Positions 15,539 through 24,999 of a DNA stretch of 64,000 nucleotides are shown here, piece by piece. Made by a program: the position numbers and the translations under genes. Positions within the stretch are counted from its first letter, which is position 1. The number at the start of each line of letters is the position of its first letter. The DNA is taken from assembly GCF_009728935.1 (NCBI RefSeq), contig NZ_CP034235.1, positions 5,246,001 to 5,310,000 of the forward strand. The letters run 5' to 3'. The stretch comes from Paenibacillus psychroresistens. Its GTDB lineage: Bacteria > Bacillota > Bacilli > Paenibacillales > NBRC-103111. The notes under the pieces were generated by a model, which had not been told where the DNA came from, ran no database searches, and saw only the letters and a list, made by a program, of their open reading frames with translations.

Positions 15539-15716
15539 CTCAAAAGAAACGCTTTGCACTAAATTTCTTGGTTTATCCTTATCATTCCAATGCCCAACGA
15601 CGCGCAGTCAGCCAACCATTACAACTGTATAACCGACAAAAGCTTGTGTCAATAATCAAACAAGCCGTCTTCGATATCACAAAATACTGATCTAGCCTGC
15701 ATGAGGTTAAAATAAT

Positions 15717-15978
15717 TAAACAACTCTATTTTTCAGTAAAGATCTTTATTTACCAGTAAACAACTTTATTTGCCAGTAAACAACTCTATTTGCCAGTAAA
15801 GATCTTTATTTTCCCTGATCACTTTTTGACCGAGGAAAATAGAGTTCTTTAATGGGAATGTTGATTTAGAGGGCATTTTTCATTTTTCAAAATACTGCAA
15901 AAAAATATTAAGTTCTTTAATGAGGTACAATGTTAAATTACCATCCCAAAATTAGTGGAAAATAAAGATCTTTAATGA
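15717..15978. repeat. 20-nt repeat element, copy A
   Basis: Five tandem units of about 20 nt (core GTAAAcAACTcTATTT or GTAAAGATCTTTATTT) are followed by a spacer palindrome GATCA..TGACC and one inverted unit, AATAGAGTTCTTTAATGGG. Two more spaced inverted units follow: TTAAGTTCTTTAATGAG at about 15907 and AAATAAAGATCTTTAATGAC at about 15959. Copies B and C have the same order and orientation. The surrounding 15540-15716 and 15979-16260 show nothing else. Confidence 0.8.
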
Positions 15979-16267
15979 CACCATAAACTTTACAATAACA
16001 CATAATGTATGTTTATTATGCTATTCACCTTCTATCCACTGTCAGAACACTGATGATCATAATGCGCAGTATGCCTACTGTAAACAAGAATTAACTAAAA
16101 TTATTAATTGTAAAAAGTAATAATTCTTAAGGGAAAATATCATTAAAACCTTTCCATTTTTCTCTTCACTTCAGCTTTATGAACTAAATTTTTCACTAAC
16201 TCATATAATGGATTTTAGATCAGGGACAAAAAAGATGGCACAGTGTGCCACCTCAACTTAGTTCAAA

Positions 16268-17156
16268 TTATTCTGCATCCACGTTTACAATAGGTTTTCC
16301 ATCATTGAATTGAATCGGGCTGCAGCAAATCTCACGCAGCTTTGACAGCTTTGGATTGACTAAACGATGATAAAACAAAAGCCATTGCTCATTATAGAAA
16401 ACCATTGAAGCGTGCCCGGTTCCGAATATTTTTTTAGAAGCAGCTGTCATACGGTTGTCAAACAGGCACTTGGTATGGCCCATAAATTTTGTCGCTAAAT
16501 CCATAGGCTACTTGGTAAAGCGGATCTCGTGTATCATAATTACTCCAGGTTAGCCAATACTTTCCCTGATATTTTTGCAAATGCGGACCTTCGTTATATA
16601 CGGTTTTATCTTCCTTGGAAGCATCCTTCCCCTTAGACAGATAAATTTGCTCCGAGAGCAATACAGGTTCAGCTTTAAACGTACTCATATCATCCTCAAG
16701 CGGCACGATCCAACACTTTCCTTGCCCCCATAACAGGTAGGGCTGATTGTCTTCGTCTATAAACAAATCGGCATCAATACTTTGACAGCCATACGCGTCT
16801 GATCCTATTAAAGGTACCCCTAGCAAATCCACGAATGGACCCAGCGGCGAGTCTGAAACGGCCACACCGATCTGAGATTCAGCAGAGAAATACATGGAAT
16901 ACTTTCCATTAAATTTACCTACACAGGGAGCCCAAGCACTCTGACTTGCCCATTGAACCCATTGTAAATCAAGCGCTAAGTGCGGTCCATCCCAATTAAT
17001 GAGATCCTTACTATAAAATACATGGAATTTAGCATATGACCAATCCGTGCTATCTTTCGTCGGGTATAGGTAATAGTCCTCGCCATCTTTTAATACAAAT
17101 GGATCTGCCCAATTGCCCTGAATTACAGGATTATCCAATCTCATTTCAATATTCAC
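16268..17156 (-). pseudogene. GH43 glycoside hydrolase, frameshifted
   Basis: The first frame (17156 to 16458) has the GH43 five-bladed propeller: general base D18 in GNWADPF, the conserved Asp in SIDADLF (D128/D130) and acid E189 in VYNEGPH. It breaks after YGPYQVPV. A neighbouring frame continues DNRMTAASKKIFGTGHASMV to NVDAE at 16268. One base appears lost in a TTT run near 16462. Together the parts give a normal 290-aa cytoplasmic GH43, probably an arabinofuranosidase or xylosidase. The ATG overlaps the GH42 stop by four bases, so it is the last gene of that operon. Decay or a sequencing error are both possible. Confidence 0.82.
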
Positions 17157-19222
17157 GGTTGTCTCTCCAATTTGATAATGATGACATCAAATGCTATAAT
17201 TTCAACCTCACCCGTTAGCCATCGCTCATTCAATATATCATAAACCTTCTGCTTAAAAAATAAAGTCTCTGCTTGATCGCTATAATTGAGCAGGAAAATA
17301 AATGAAGATTCCTTAGATTCACGAATGGCAACCTCAACCTGCCAAGGGACATCACATATTGCTTCTATTGGAGGTTTCAGTTTAAGACTCTTAATAATTT
17401 CCCCTACCACCGACTCATTAAATGCCGCTCCATAATACCAAGCGAAACCTTGACCAAAACTATTTTTAGTTAGTGCAGGTTTTCCAGCATAATATTCAGC
17501 AGCATACTCCGCAACGATCTCAACAGTAGGTGATTGGACCCGAATAATGTCATTAAACATATCCGCATGTGTAGCTTTAATGTTATCTTGATCCCGCCAT
17601 TTAATGGGAGGAGCCTTATAGATTCCTTTAATTAATGTAAAATCTTCAACGGTAATTCCGCATAATTCAGCAACTGGACCTGGAAAGGCAGCCATATTGC
17701 AATGGCCATGAATGTTTTTATAACCTGTTCTGCAGCCAAAAATTACTGTCCCACCTTGTGAGACATAGTCCTCAAAAAGTCTTGCACACTCATCTGTCAT
17801 TATCGTAGGATGCGGGTAAACTAATGTCTTGTACTGAAGTAAATCTTCTAGAGTTGTTTCAATACGGTAGGTTAGAATATCTACGGGAATATGACGATAT
17901 TGGAGTGATTTATACCATGCAACAAGGCTTTTCTTCTCCATTGGACCATGCCAAGTGTCTAGCTCACCATCCCACTCGTTGTCATAATCTTTAACTATTG
18001 CTATATCTGCTTTGAAGCTTGTTCTAACAATTAATTTACCTACACTTGCAAGCTCACGACCTACCCTCGCGACTTCTTCCACTCTACGATTAGGTAGATT
18101 GTGATAATCATTAATACCATGCCAATAAATTTCTGTGCCCATTGTCGCTGTACGCCAACGAAAATATAACAACATATCAGCACCATGTGCGATCGATTGA
18201 TAGGTCCATAAGCGCATTTGCCCTGGTCTTGGTGAAGGTAGTTCAATTCGATTTACCCATCCCCCTGGTCCAGACTGCTGTTCCATTACACAGAATTGAG
18301 CGGAAATAGCGCGAACCATACTTAAATTTAAACCCCATTTGCGATCTTGCAAAGGATTTAGATCCGAGCTAGTTTCAGTTGTTGCAAAAAGTGGATAAGA
18401 GTCATAAGAAATAAAATCCAACAAGTCATTCGTCATTTTATGGCTATCCAAATGGCCAAATATACCGTTGGTTGTAACCCACTGAAGCGGTGCGACTTCA
18501 CGCAGAATATCCGCCTGCAGTTTTGCAAACGAAATGGTATTATCGGAAATAAATCGCTTTTCATCTAAAGCTTGATGGGGGTTTGGCGAATCGGATACAG
18601 AGGGTCGTGTTAAATGAACTTGATCCCAGCTAGTATAACTTTGATTCCAGAAGACTGCACCCCAAGCAAGATTCAGCTTTGTTAAATCCTTATATATTTC
18701 TATAAGCCATCTACGAAATGCGATATGATCTACTTCGGCATAAAACACATTGATTTCACAATTCAGCTCATTATCGATTTGCCAGCCGATCACTGCAGGA
18801 TGATTGTGATAATGCATAGCCATTTCTCGTGTAATCCGCGCGCACAAACTACGATAAATGGGACTACTGTAATTATAATGGCGTCTCATTCCATGATGAT
18901 ATGTAACGCCTTCATTAGAAACATTTAATACTTCCGGATATCTATGTGTTAACCATACAGGTGGAGTTGCTGTCGGAGTACCTAAGATTACCTTTAATCC
19001 AAAGTGATGGGCCAAATCTATAGCTCTATCAAATAAATCAAATTGAAAGCTGCCCTCCGTTGGCTCAAATATAGTCCAGGCAAACTCCGCAACACGAATA
19101 ACCGAGAAGTTTAATTCCTTCATTCTCCGAAAGTCATCCGCCCATAGCTCTTCTGGCCATTGTTCAGGATAATAACAAGCACCCAACTCAAATGTATCTA
19201 AAGTCAATTTTTTCGCAACCAT
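17153..19222 (-). CDS. GH42 beta-galactosidase
   Basis: The 689-aa protein lacks a signal peptide and should act in the cytoplasm on imported oligosaccharides. Acid/base E152 lies in GWQIDNELNCE, and the nucleophile is E314 in FCVMEQQSGPGGW. The N-terminal ACYYPEQWPEELW is the family signature, and the C-terminal half holds the trimerisation domain and a small beta domain. This is standard for GH42 enzymes that release beta-galactose, some also alpha-L-arabinopyranose, from galactan or arabinogalactan side chains. GGAGGAATGG precedes the ATG. It overlaps the GH43 gene downstream by four bases. Confidence 0.93.
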   Translation of the reverse strand: MVAKKLTLDTFELGACYYPEQWPEELWADDFRRMKELNFSVIRVAEFAWTIFEPTEGSFQFDLFDRAIDLAHHFGLKVILGTPTATPPVWLTHRYPEVLNVSNEGVTYHHGMRRHYNYSSPIYRSLCARITREMAMHYHNHPAVIGWQIDNELNCEINVFYAEVDHIAFRRWLIEIYKDLTKLNLAWGAVFWNQSYTSWDQVHLTRPSVSDSPNPHQALDEKRFISDNTISFAKLQADILREVAPLQWVTTNGIFGHLDSHKMTNDLLDFISYDSYPLFATTETSSDLNPLQDRKWGLNLSMVRAISAQFCVMEQQSGPGGWVNRIELPSPRPGQMRLWTYQSIAHGADMLLYFRWRTATMGTEIYWHGINDYHNLPNRRVEEVARVGRELASVGKLIVRTSFKADIAIVKDYDNEWDGELDTWHGPMEKKSLVAWYKSLQYRHIPVDILTYRIETTLEDLLQYKTLVYPHPTIMTDECARLFEDYVSQGGTVIFGCRTGYKNIHGHCNMAAFPGPVAELCGITVEDFTLIKGIYKAPPIKWRDQDNIKATHADMFNDIIRVQSPTVEIVAEYAAEYYAGKPALTKNSFGQGFAWYYGAAFNESVVGEIIKSLKLKPPIEAICDVPWQVEVAIRESKESSFIFLLNYSDQAETLFFKQKVYDILNERWLTGEVEIIAFDVIIIKLERQP

Positions 19223-19261
19223 TAGTCCATTCCTCCAAACCTAATATCAATTCGTTCATAA

Positions 19262-19289
19262 GAAAGCCGATTCGTCTAACGAACCGGCG
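19262..19289 (-). terminator. Hairpin upstream of the GH42 gene
   Basis: On the minus strand GCCGGTTCGT-tag-ACGAATCGGC is followed by TTTCTTAT. It could end transcripts coming from the secreted propeller gene, making GH42-GH43 partly independent, or only attenuate read-through. Confidence 0.55.
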
Positions 19290-19428
19290 ACATTGAGCAT
19301 TACAACCAAACATAGGTTAGTGCTATAATTGCGCATGCAATAGTCGCACTATTCAAATTAGCAGATGCTGTGAGAAGTAATATTGTTATTTTTCACAAGA
19401 GCGTTTATTGAATACCTACATCCAAGCT

Positions 19429-21531
19429 TTAATTTATCTTTGTCAAACTCCATTGCTGACCTTTGCCTGCTGCTTGAGCGACACTTCCGTTTAAATCGGT
19501 CCAAATTTGCACGTTAGTTCCATTAGTAATGCCAGCGCCATTAACATCAAGCGCCTTGCCACTATTCGGATTGATTAGCTTATACAAGCCTTTACCAATG
19601 TAAACAATATTCCACTTTTGACCAGGTGATCCGTTGTAATCGGTCCATATTTGTACATTTGTTCCGTCTGCAGTTCCTGCACCGCTAACATCCAGTGCCT
19701 TGCCGCTGTTCGGATTAACTACTTTATAAGTACCGTCTGATAGCTGGGTAACTGTCCATTTCTGAGATACAAAGGTGTAGTCGTCCCAAACTTGCACGTT
19801 CGTGCCGTCTGTTGTTCCTGCTCCAGAAACATCAAGACCTTTCTCGCTGTTTGGATTAATTAATTTATATGTTGCCCCGGATTGAACAGGTGTATTGGCG
19901 TAAACTATCGCCCAGAGCTGATTAGCCAGCTGTCCTCCATCTGCATAGGATTGGACAACTGTTCCATTTGCCGTTCCAGCACTCCTTACATCAAGCAGCA
20001 TATTGGCACAGCTATTGCGAATCTTGAATTCGCCTGTAGTTTGCTGATCAAGCGTCCATTTTTCTCCGCAAAGACTATCACTGCTCCATTGGATAATGCC
20101 CACACTTTGCGCAGTAGAATTACCGTTAACCGCCAGCATTTTACCGCCATGCGAATTTTTAATATGATAAGTGCCGTCACCGTTTGCAATAAACTCGAAT
20201 TCTTGCCCCGGATTCTCAACGTCATCTGAGATAATAGCAATCGCACCATCAGCTGTAGATTGACTTGCCACAGTCAATGCTTTACCCGTTTGCTTCGAAA
20301 CCAGCTTATAAGATTGACCTGCAAGGATACCCAACTTGGTGCTCGCTACACTTTCTTTTAGGAACAATCCTGTATTAAAGTTATAATTGGCATCCGTAAA
20401 ATGATACAAGGTTTGCAAATCTGCCGATAATACCAAATTACGGCTATAGCCAGCGTGGTTGTTAGAGGCCCAAGTACCTGAGGTATATGGAATAACCGGA
20501 GACATGCGGTACCATGGACCAACGCCATAATTATAATTGACGTAATTTTCTCCACCTCGATTATCGGAATTAACCGTCAATCGTGCTGATATGATAACCA
20601 TCCCGTTCGGACCTCCCGTTGGTGTCCAAACCACATACGGGGAGCTTTCTGGTATGGTGCTCATCCCAATTGGTGCGAGGAGCGTGCCCAAATTCGTAGG
20701 ATTCCAGCTTGTTGCGCTATTAGATATTTTATAATAAATTCGCCCAGCCGAACCTGTTCCTACTACCTCATATGTCATGATATACTGGCCATTTCCCATT
20801 TTAGCTACATTGGGCATGCCTGGTCGCAAAGAAGTAGTTGCAACCGCTACATCATCTGTTCTTGCACTCCATGTAGTACCATTAGTTGAAGTCATATGGT
20901 CAATTTTTTGGCTGTGGTTCACATAATCGGTCTCATCTGAAAGGTAGAAAATAAGAGTGCTGCCATCCATAAATAAAGACGCTTCCCAGACCATTTGACC
21001 AACTACCCACGGCAAATCTACCAATGTACTCAAATACGACCAGGTAGCGCCATGATCGGTGCTTTTATATAACTCCATCTTTTGGCGCGTAAAATGATCA
21101 GGTCCATCTACAAGCTGTCCTGCTGCAAGCAAGGTTCCGGCTGGCAAACTCCCCAATGCCGCAGGCAATTCATAGATGGTTGGACTTGACCAGAAATACC
21201 AGCCTCCGTTCTGGGTATCGCTTATATCAGAAAGGTGAATCCATGTGGTGCCGCCATCTGTACTTTTATAAACGGGGAAAACGGCTGGCACACCAGTGGC
21301 TGGAACGGCTTGAAAAGTATTGATTAAAGTTCCATTAGCTGCTCCGCTATTCTTCAACTCAATCGCTCGCGGGTACACAGATCCCCAAGGCTCATCTGTT
21401 TTTGAATTGACGGGTTTAAAAAAATCCACTTGATTGTTTGCAGCAAACGCTGACTGAGATACTAATCCAACAATCATTACCAATGACATAATCAACATCA
21501 TAATCTTTTTCTTTCCTGCTCTTTTCATCAT
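19429..21531 (-). CDS. Secreted GH93-like beta-propeller with two ricin-type lectin domains
   Basis: Signal peptide with cleavage near AFA-A (residue 30). Residues about 36-400 have sialidase-like Asp-box repeats (KSTDGGTTW, KSTDHGATW, TSTNGTTW), the propeller fold used by GH93 exo-arabinanases. Residues about 410-555 and 560-700 are two beta-trefoils with repeated PNSGKALDVSGAG and QKW blocks, typical ricin-type lectin (CBM13-like) modules. Its place next to the GH51, GH42 and GH43 genes and an importer makes an extracellular arabinan-releasing role likely. An alternative is another BNR-repeat hydrolase such as a sialidase. GGGAG lies before two ATGs. Confidence 0.78.
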   Translation of the reverse strand: MMKRAGKKKIMMLIMSLVMIVGLVSQSAFAANNQVDFFKPVNSKTDEPWGSVYPRAIELKNSGAANGTLINTFQAVPATGVPAVFPVYKSTDGGTTWIHLSDISDTQNGGWYFWSSPTIYELPAALGSLPAGTLLAAGQLVDGPDHFTRQKMELYKSTDHGATWSYLSTLVDLPWVVGQMVWEASLFMDGSTLIFYLSDETDYVNHSQKIDHMTSTNGTTWSARTDDVAVATTSLRPGMPNVAKMGNGQYIMTYEVVGTGSAGRIYYKISNSATSWNPTNLGTLLAPIGMSTIPESSPYVVWTPTGGPNGMVIISARLTVNSDNRGGENYVNYNYGVGPWYRMSPVIPYTSGTWASNNHAGYSRNLVLSADLQTLYHFTDANYNFNTGLFLKESVASTKLGILAGQSYKLVSKQTGKALTVASQSTADGAIAIISDDVENPGQEFEFIANGDGTYHIKNSHGGKMLAVNGNSTAQSVGIIQWSSDSLCGEKWTLDQQTTGEFKIRNSCANMLLDVRSAGTANGTVVQSYADGGQLANQLWAIVYANTPVQSGATYKLINPNSEKGLDVSGAGTTDGTNVQVWDDYTFVSQKWTVTQLSDGTYKVVNPNSGKALDVSGAGTADGTNVQIWTDYNGSPGQKWNIVYIGKGLYKLINPNSGKALDVNGAGITNGTNVQIWTDLNGSVAQAAGKGQQWSLTKIN

Positions 21532-21558
21532 TTCTGAACATCTCCCTTTTCTAATGAT

Positions 21559-23070
21559 TTACACAACCTTGGCCAATCGAATGACATGCCAGGAAAGCTT
21601 GAATAATTCAGCAGTAATCATTCCATTATCTATAGAAGCATTGCCTTTATTATGAGGCAAGACTTGATTGGGATTCTCAAATGTATTGCTTGCATCTTGA
21701 TCATCTTGGTTTTCAAGGACGATATGTTCAATAATTTTGTAACCTGCGAAGTTTCTGACATCACATTTAAATTGAAGGGAATCAACCTGGTCACGATTAA
21801 GCGCAAATATTGTCAATGCTTCCATTTCTTTATTCCAAATGGATACGGTCTCCAACAGCGGAACATCTGTAAATTCCTTACAATCCGATAATGGCGAGGA
21901 TATAACCGGGTTTAACACGGTTCCCCTACCATACAAAGAAGCATGTAAATAAGGATAAAAAATTGTCTGCCTCCACGCTTCTCCGCCAGGTCTAGCCATG
22001 ATGGGAGCAATAAAATTGACTAATTGCGCTTGGCAGCCGATCTTGATGCGATCAGCATGCTTAAGCAGTGAAATCAACATACTCGCTCCTACAATAGCAT
22101 CTTCAAGGGAATAAATATGTTCACCAGCTGGAGGAGCTATCGACCACGGTTCAAAATGGTCCTCACCCCACTGCCTGGTCACATTCCATTCATCAAAAGA
22201 GAGGTTAATCGTTTTTTTACTTCTTTTCTTTGCCTTCATGTAATCGCAGGTCGAAATCACTGAACGAATGTAAGCATCCATTTCTACAGAAGACGCTAAG
22301 TAACTGGCCGTATCGCCATCCTTCTTCCAGTAATAGGAATGTAATGATAGATATTCAATGTGGTCGTAAGTGTGCTCAAGTACGGTCGCATCCCATTGTG
22401 GGAAGGTTGGCATATTTCCATTTGTACTTCCACAGGCAACTAACTCAATACGCGGGTCTACCCATTTCATTACCTTTGCCGCCTCGGCAGCGATGCGACC
22501 GTACTCCGTTGCTGTTTTATAACCTATCTGCGGATGATTATCCTGCTCATTGCCCAAGCACCATGTTTTGATAGCATAGGGCTCTTTAAAACCATGTGAA
22601 ACTCTTAAATCACTCAAGTAAGTGCCAGAAGGATGATTGCAGTATTCGACAAGCTCACGCGCTTCATTAACTCCACGCGTTCCTAGATTAACAGCCATAA
22701 TCACATCAGTATTAGCTAGCTTGGACCATTTCATAAATTCATTCAAACCAAATTCATTAGTTTCTACAGTATTCCAAGCAAGTTCGAGCCGCCGTTTTCT
22801 ACTTTCTCTTGGACCAACTCCGTCCTCCCAGTTATAACCAGAAACAAAATTCCCACCTGGATACCTGATAATCGGAACATTTAATTCTTTAATTAATGCA
22901 ATAACATCCCGACGAAAACCATTTTCATCTGAACTGGGATCATTTGGCTCATATATTCCACCATAAACTGTACGCCCGATATGTTCGATAAATGAACCGT
23001 ATATCCGACTGTCTACTGTACCAATAGAAAAATCCTTGTCTAGTATTACATTTGCTATTTTTTGCGCCAT
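21559..23070 (-). CDS. abfA: GH51 alpha-L-arabinofuranosidase
   Basis: The 503-aa cytoplasmic enzyme has acid/base E175 in CLGNEQDNHP and nucleophile E294 in SFDEWNV. From memory these are the same positions as in the well-studied Geobacillus AbfA. Other blocks, such as IYGSFIEHIGRTVYGGIYEP and IIRYPGGNFVSGYNWEDGVG, are highly conserved in the family. It removes L-arabinofuranose from arabino-oligosaccharides after import. AGGGG lies eight bases upstream of the ATG. It follows the two permease genes and is followed by the secreted propeller gene, all on one strand. Confidence 0.95.
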   Translation of the reverse strand: MAQKIANVILDKDFSIGTVDSRIYGSFIEHIGRTVYGGIYEPNDPSSDENGFRRDVIALIKELNVPIIRYPGGNFVSGYNWEDGVGPRESRKRRLELAWNTVETNEFGLNEFMKWSKLANTDVIMAVNLGTRGVNEARELVEYCNHPSGTYLSDLRVSHGFKEPYAIKTWCLGNEQDNHPQIGYKTATEYGRIAAEAAKVMKWVDPRIELVACGSTNGNMPTFPQWDATVLEHTYDHIEYLSLHSYYWKKDGDTASYLASSVEMDAYIRSVISTCDYMKAKKRSKKTINLSFDEWNVTRQWGEDHFEPWSIAPPAGEHIYSLEDAIVGASMLISLLKHADRIKIGCQAQLVNFIAPIMARPGGEAWRQTIFYPYLHASLYGRGTVLNPVISSPLSDCKEFTDVPLLETVSIWNKEMEALTIFALNRDQVDSLQFKCDVRNFAGYKIIEHIVLENQDDQDASNTFENPNQVLPHNKGNASIDNGMITAELFKLSWHVIRLAKVV

Positions 23071-23101
23071 CGTTTGTTCCCCTCGCTCTTAATTCGAATT
23101 C

Positions 23102-23980
23102 TTATTCTTTAACGGATCCAAGTGTAATCCCGCCTACAAAATATTTTTGCAGAAATGGATATACTAGAAGGATAGGAAGCATCGTTACCACTATCTTTGC
23201 TGCATTGGTTGTACGTTGGGACAGCAGATTTACTATGTCCTCCGGCCTTGTCAGATTATTGGGCTGAGGAATAACAAGTTGTTGTATATAGGTTTGAAGT
23301 GGGATTTTTGATTGTGTATTTATCAGGATAAGTCCATCGAAAAAGGCATTCCAATGATTGATGAAACTAAATAAGGTAACTGTCGCCACAGCAGGAAGAG
23401 ATAATGGCAAGAAGATAGTAAGCAGCAAGCGCCAAGGTCCAGATCCGTCAATTGCAGCAGCTTCGCTAATTTCCTTGGGCAAACCCCTAAAGAAATTCAT
23501 CAGCAAAATAACGTTAAACACAGGAACGGCAAGCGGTAGAGTAAGTGCCCAGATCGTATTAGTCAAGTGTAGAGATTTTACAACCATGTACCATGGAATC
23601 AAGCCCCCATTGAATAACATAGTAACCAGGATGACCCACATATAGATATTCCGGCTCTTGAATTCTGATTTTTCTTTCGCTAAGGGGTATGCCATCAAGA
23701 TGGTAAGAATAAAGTTAATGGAACAGCCGATTAATACTCGTTTTACTGAAACCATAAAGGCCAAATAGAAACCATGTTCCCGCAGCAAATAAGTATAAGA
23801 GCTCCAAGTAAAATCAACCGGTAAAAAAGTCACCAAGCCAGCTGTTGCAGCAGATTTATCGCTTAGAGAAAGCGATAAAATGTAGATAAGCGGAAGCAGA
23901 CACATTAAGGAAATAAGGCATGCGACTGCCATCAGCATCAGATCGGAAAGTCCAACTCTACGATGCTTGAATAGATTCAT
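23102..23980 (-). CDS. Sugar ABC importer permease, LplC/YtcP type
   Basis: Six membrane segments can be drawn, starting LMLMAVACLISLMCLLPLIY. The conserved cytoplasmic EAA loop is EAAAIDGSGPWRLLLTIFLP, which docks the ATPase. The ending GGITLGSVKE is typical of the LplC/YtcP class of CUT1 permeases. Together with the permease at 24028 and the binding protein at 25000 it forms an importer. No ATPase gene is in the window, so a shared MsmX-like ATPase is presumed. AAAGGAAGG lies before the ATG. Confidence 0.92.
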   Translation of the reverse strand: MNLFKHRRVGLSDLMLMAVACLISLMCLLPLIYILSLSLSDKSAATAGLVTFLPVDFTWSSYTYLLREHGFYLAFMVSVKRVLIGCSINFILTILMAYPLAKEKSEFKSRNIYMWVILVTMLFNGGLIPWYMVVKSLHLTNTIWALTLPLAVPVFNVILLMNFFRGLPKEISEAAAIDGSGPWRLLLTIFLPLSLPAVATVTLFSFINHWNAFFDGLILINTQSKIPLQTYIQQLVIPQPNNLTRPEDIVNLLSQRTTNAAKIVVTMLPILLVYPFLQKYFVGGITLGSVKE

Positions 23981-24027
23981 AAAATTGCCTTCCTTTCAAA
24001 TTCAAGTAAACCAACATATCTCAAGCG

Positions 24028-24918
24028 CTAGAATATGCGATAATTGGCATACTTTGCGGCAAGTCTGTAAGAAATAAAAATGAGTACAAACCCAATAAAT
24101 GACTTCAAGCTGCCTACTGCAGTTGCCAAACCATATTGAGATTCCAATAAACCAACCCGATAGACATAGGTATCAATAATATCACCGGAAGAGTATACAA
24201 GCGGACTATAGAGATTGAGGATTTGTTCAAAGCCAGCATTCAATACTTGACCGATATTTAGTGTAGCGATTAACACGATTGTTGGCATGATACCCGGCAG
24301 GGTAACACTCCATATTTTCCGCATTCGGTTGGCTCCATCAATCTCAGCAGCCTCATATAAAGCCGGATTAATTGCTGTGAGAGCTGCCAGAAAGATAATC
24401 GCGTTAAAGCCAAATTCCTTCCAAACATCACTTCCAATAATCACAAGCGGAAACCAAAAGTTACTGCCCATAAAAAGAATCGGTTCTCCGCCGAACCACT
24501 GAATAATATGATTAAAGATCCCGTTAGCCGAAAGCATATCTGATAAAATCCCAGCCAGAATAACCCAAGACATAAAATGCGGAAAATAAATGATCGTTTG
24601 AATCCAGCGCTTAAGCTTTAAAAAGAGCAATTCATGCAATAAAATAGCAGCAGCAACAGGGATCAATAAATTCAAAATAATCTTCATTAGCGAAATATAG
24701 AGCGTGTTAAAAAAGATTTGTTTACTGTCATCAAGCTGAAACATATACGTGAAATTATCAAATCCGACCCAATTTGAATGCCATATTCCTTTGGCAGGAA
24801 TGAAATCCTGAAAGGCAATAACGGTACCAAACAAGGGCAGGATGCTGAATATAAGTAGAAACACCATTCCAGGAAACAACATAATGTGATATTGCAAAAT
24901 ATCCTTCTGTCTTCGCAT
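24028..24918 (-). CDS. Sugar ABC importer permease, LplB type
   Basis: The 296-aa membrane protein opens with IMLFPGMVFLLIFSILPLFG and has the EAA loop EAAEIDGANRMRKIWSVTLP. The tail YRLAAKYANYRIF is typical of LplB/YteP permeases. It pairs with the permease downstream. It lies 80 bp from the binding-protein gene, close enough for one transcript. Confidence 0.92.
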   Translation of the reverse strand: MRRQKDILQYHIMLFPGMVFLLIFSILPLFGTVIAFQDFIPAKGIWHSNWVGFDNFTYMFQLDDSKQIFFNTLYISLMKIILNLLIPVAAAILLHELLFLKLKRWIQTIIYFPHFMSWVILAGILSDMLSANGIFNHIIQWFGGEPILFMGSNFWFPLVIIGSDVWKEFGFNAIIFLAALTAINPALYEAAEIDGANRMRKIWSVTLPGIMPTIVLIATLNIGQVLNAGFEQILNLYSPLVYSSGDIIDTYVYRVGLLESQYGLATAVGSLKSFIGFVLIFISYRLAAKYANYRIF

Positions 24919-24999
24919 GTCTTTCTGTATTCTCCTTTCTACAAAGGCAGGTGGAATTGAAAGTTGACTCCCCTTCCACCTGTTTAAGCATTTATCAAT

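Noticed and set aside
15717..15978. CRISPR array
   Set aside because: The 20-nt units abut each other without unique spacers, and inverted copies are part of the structure. No cas genes are present.
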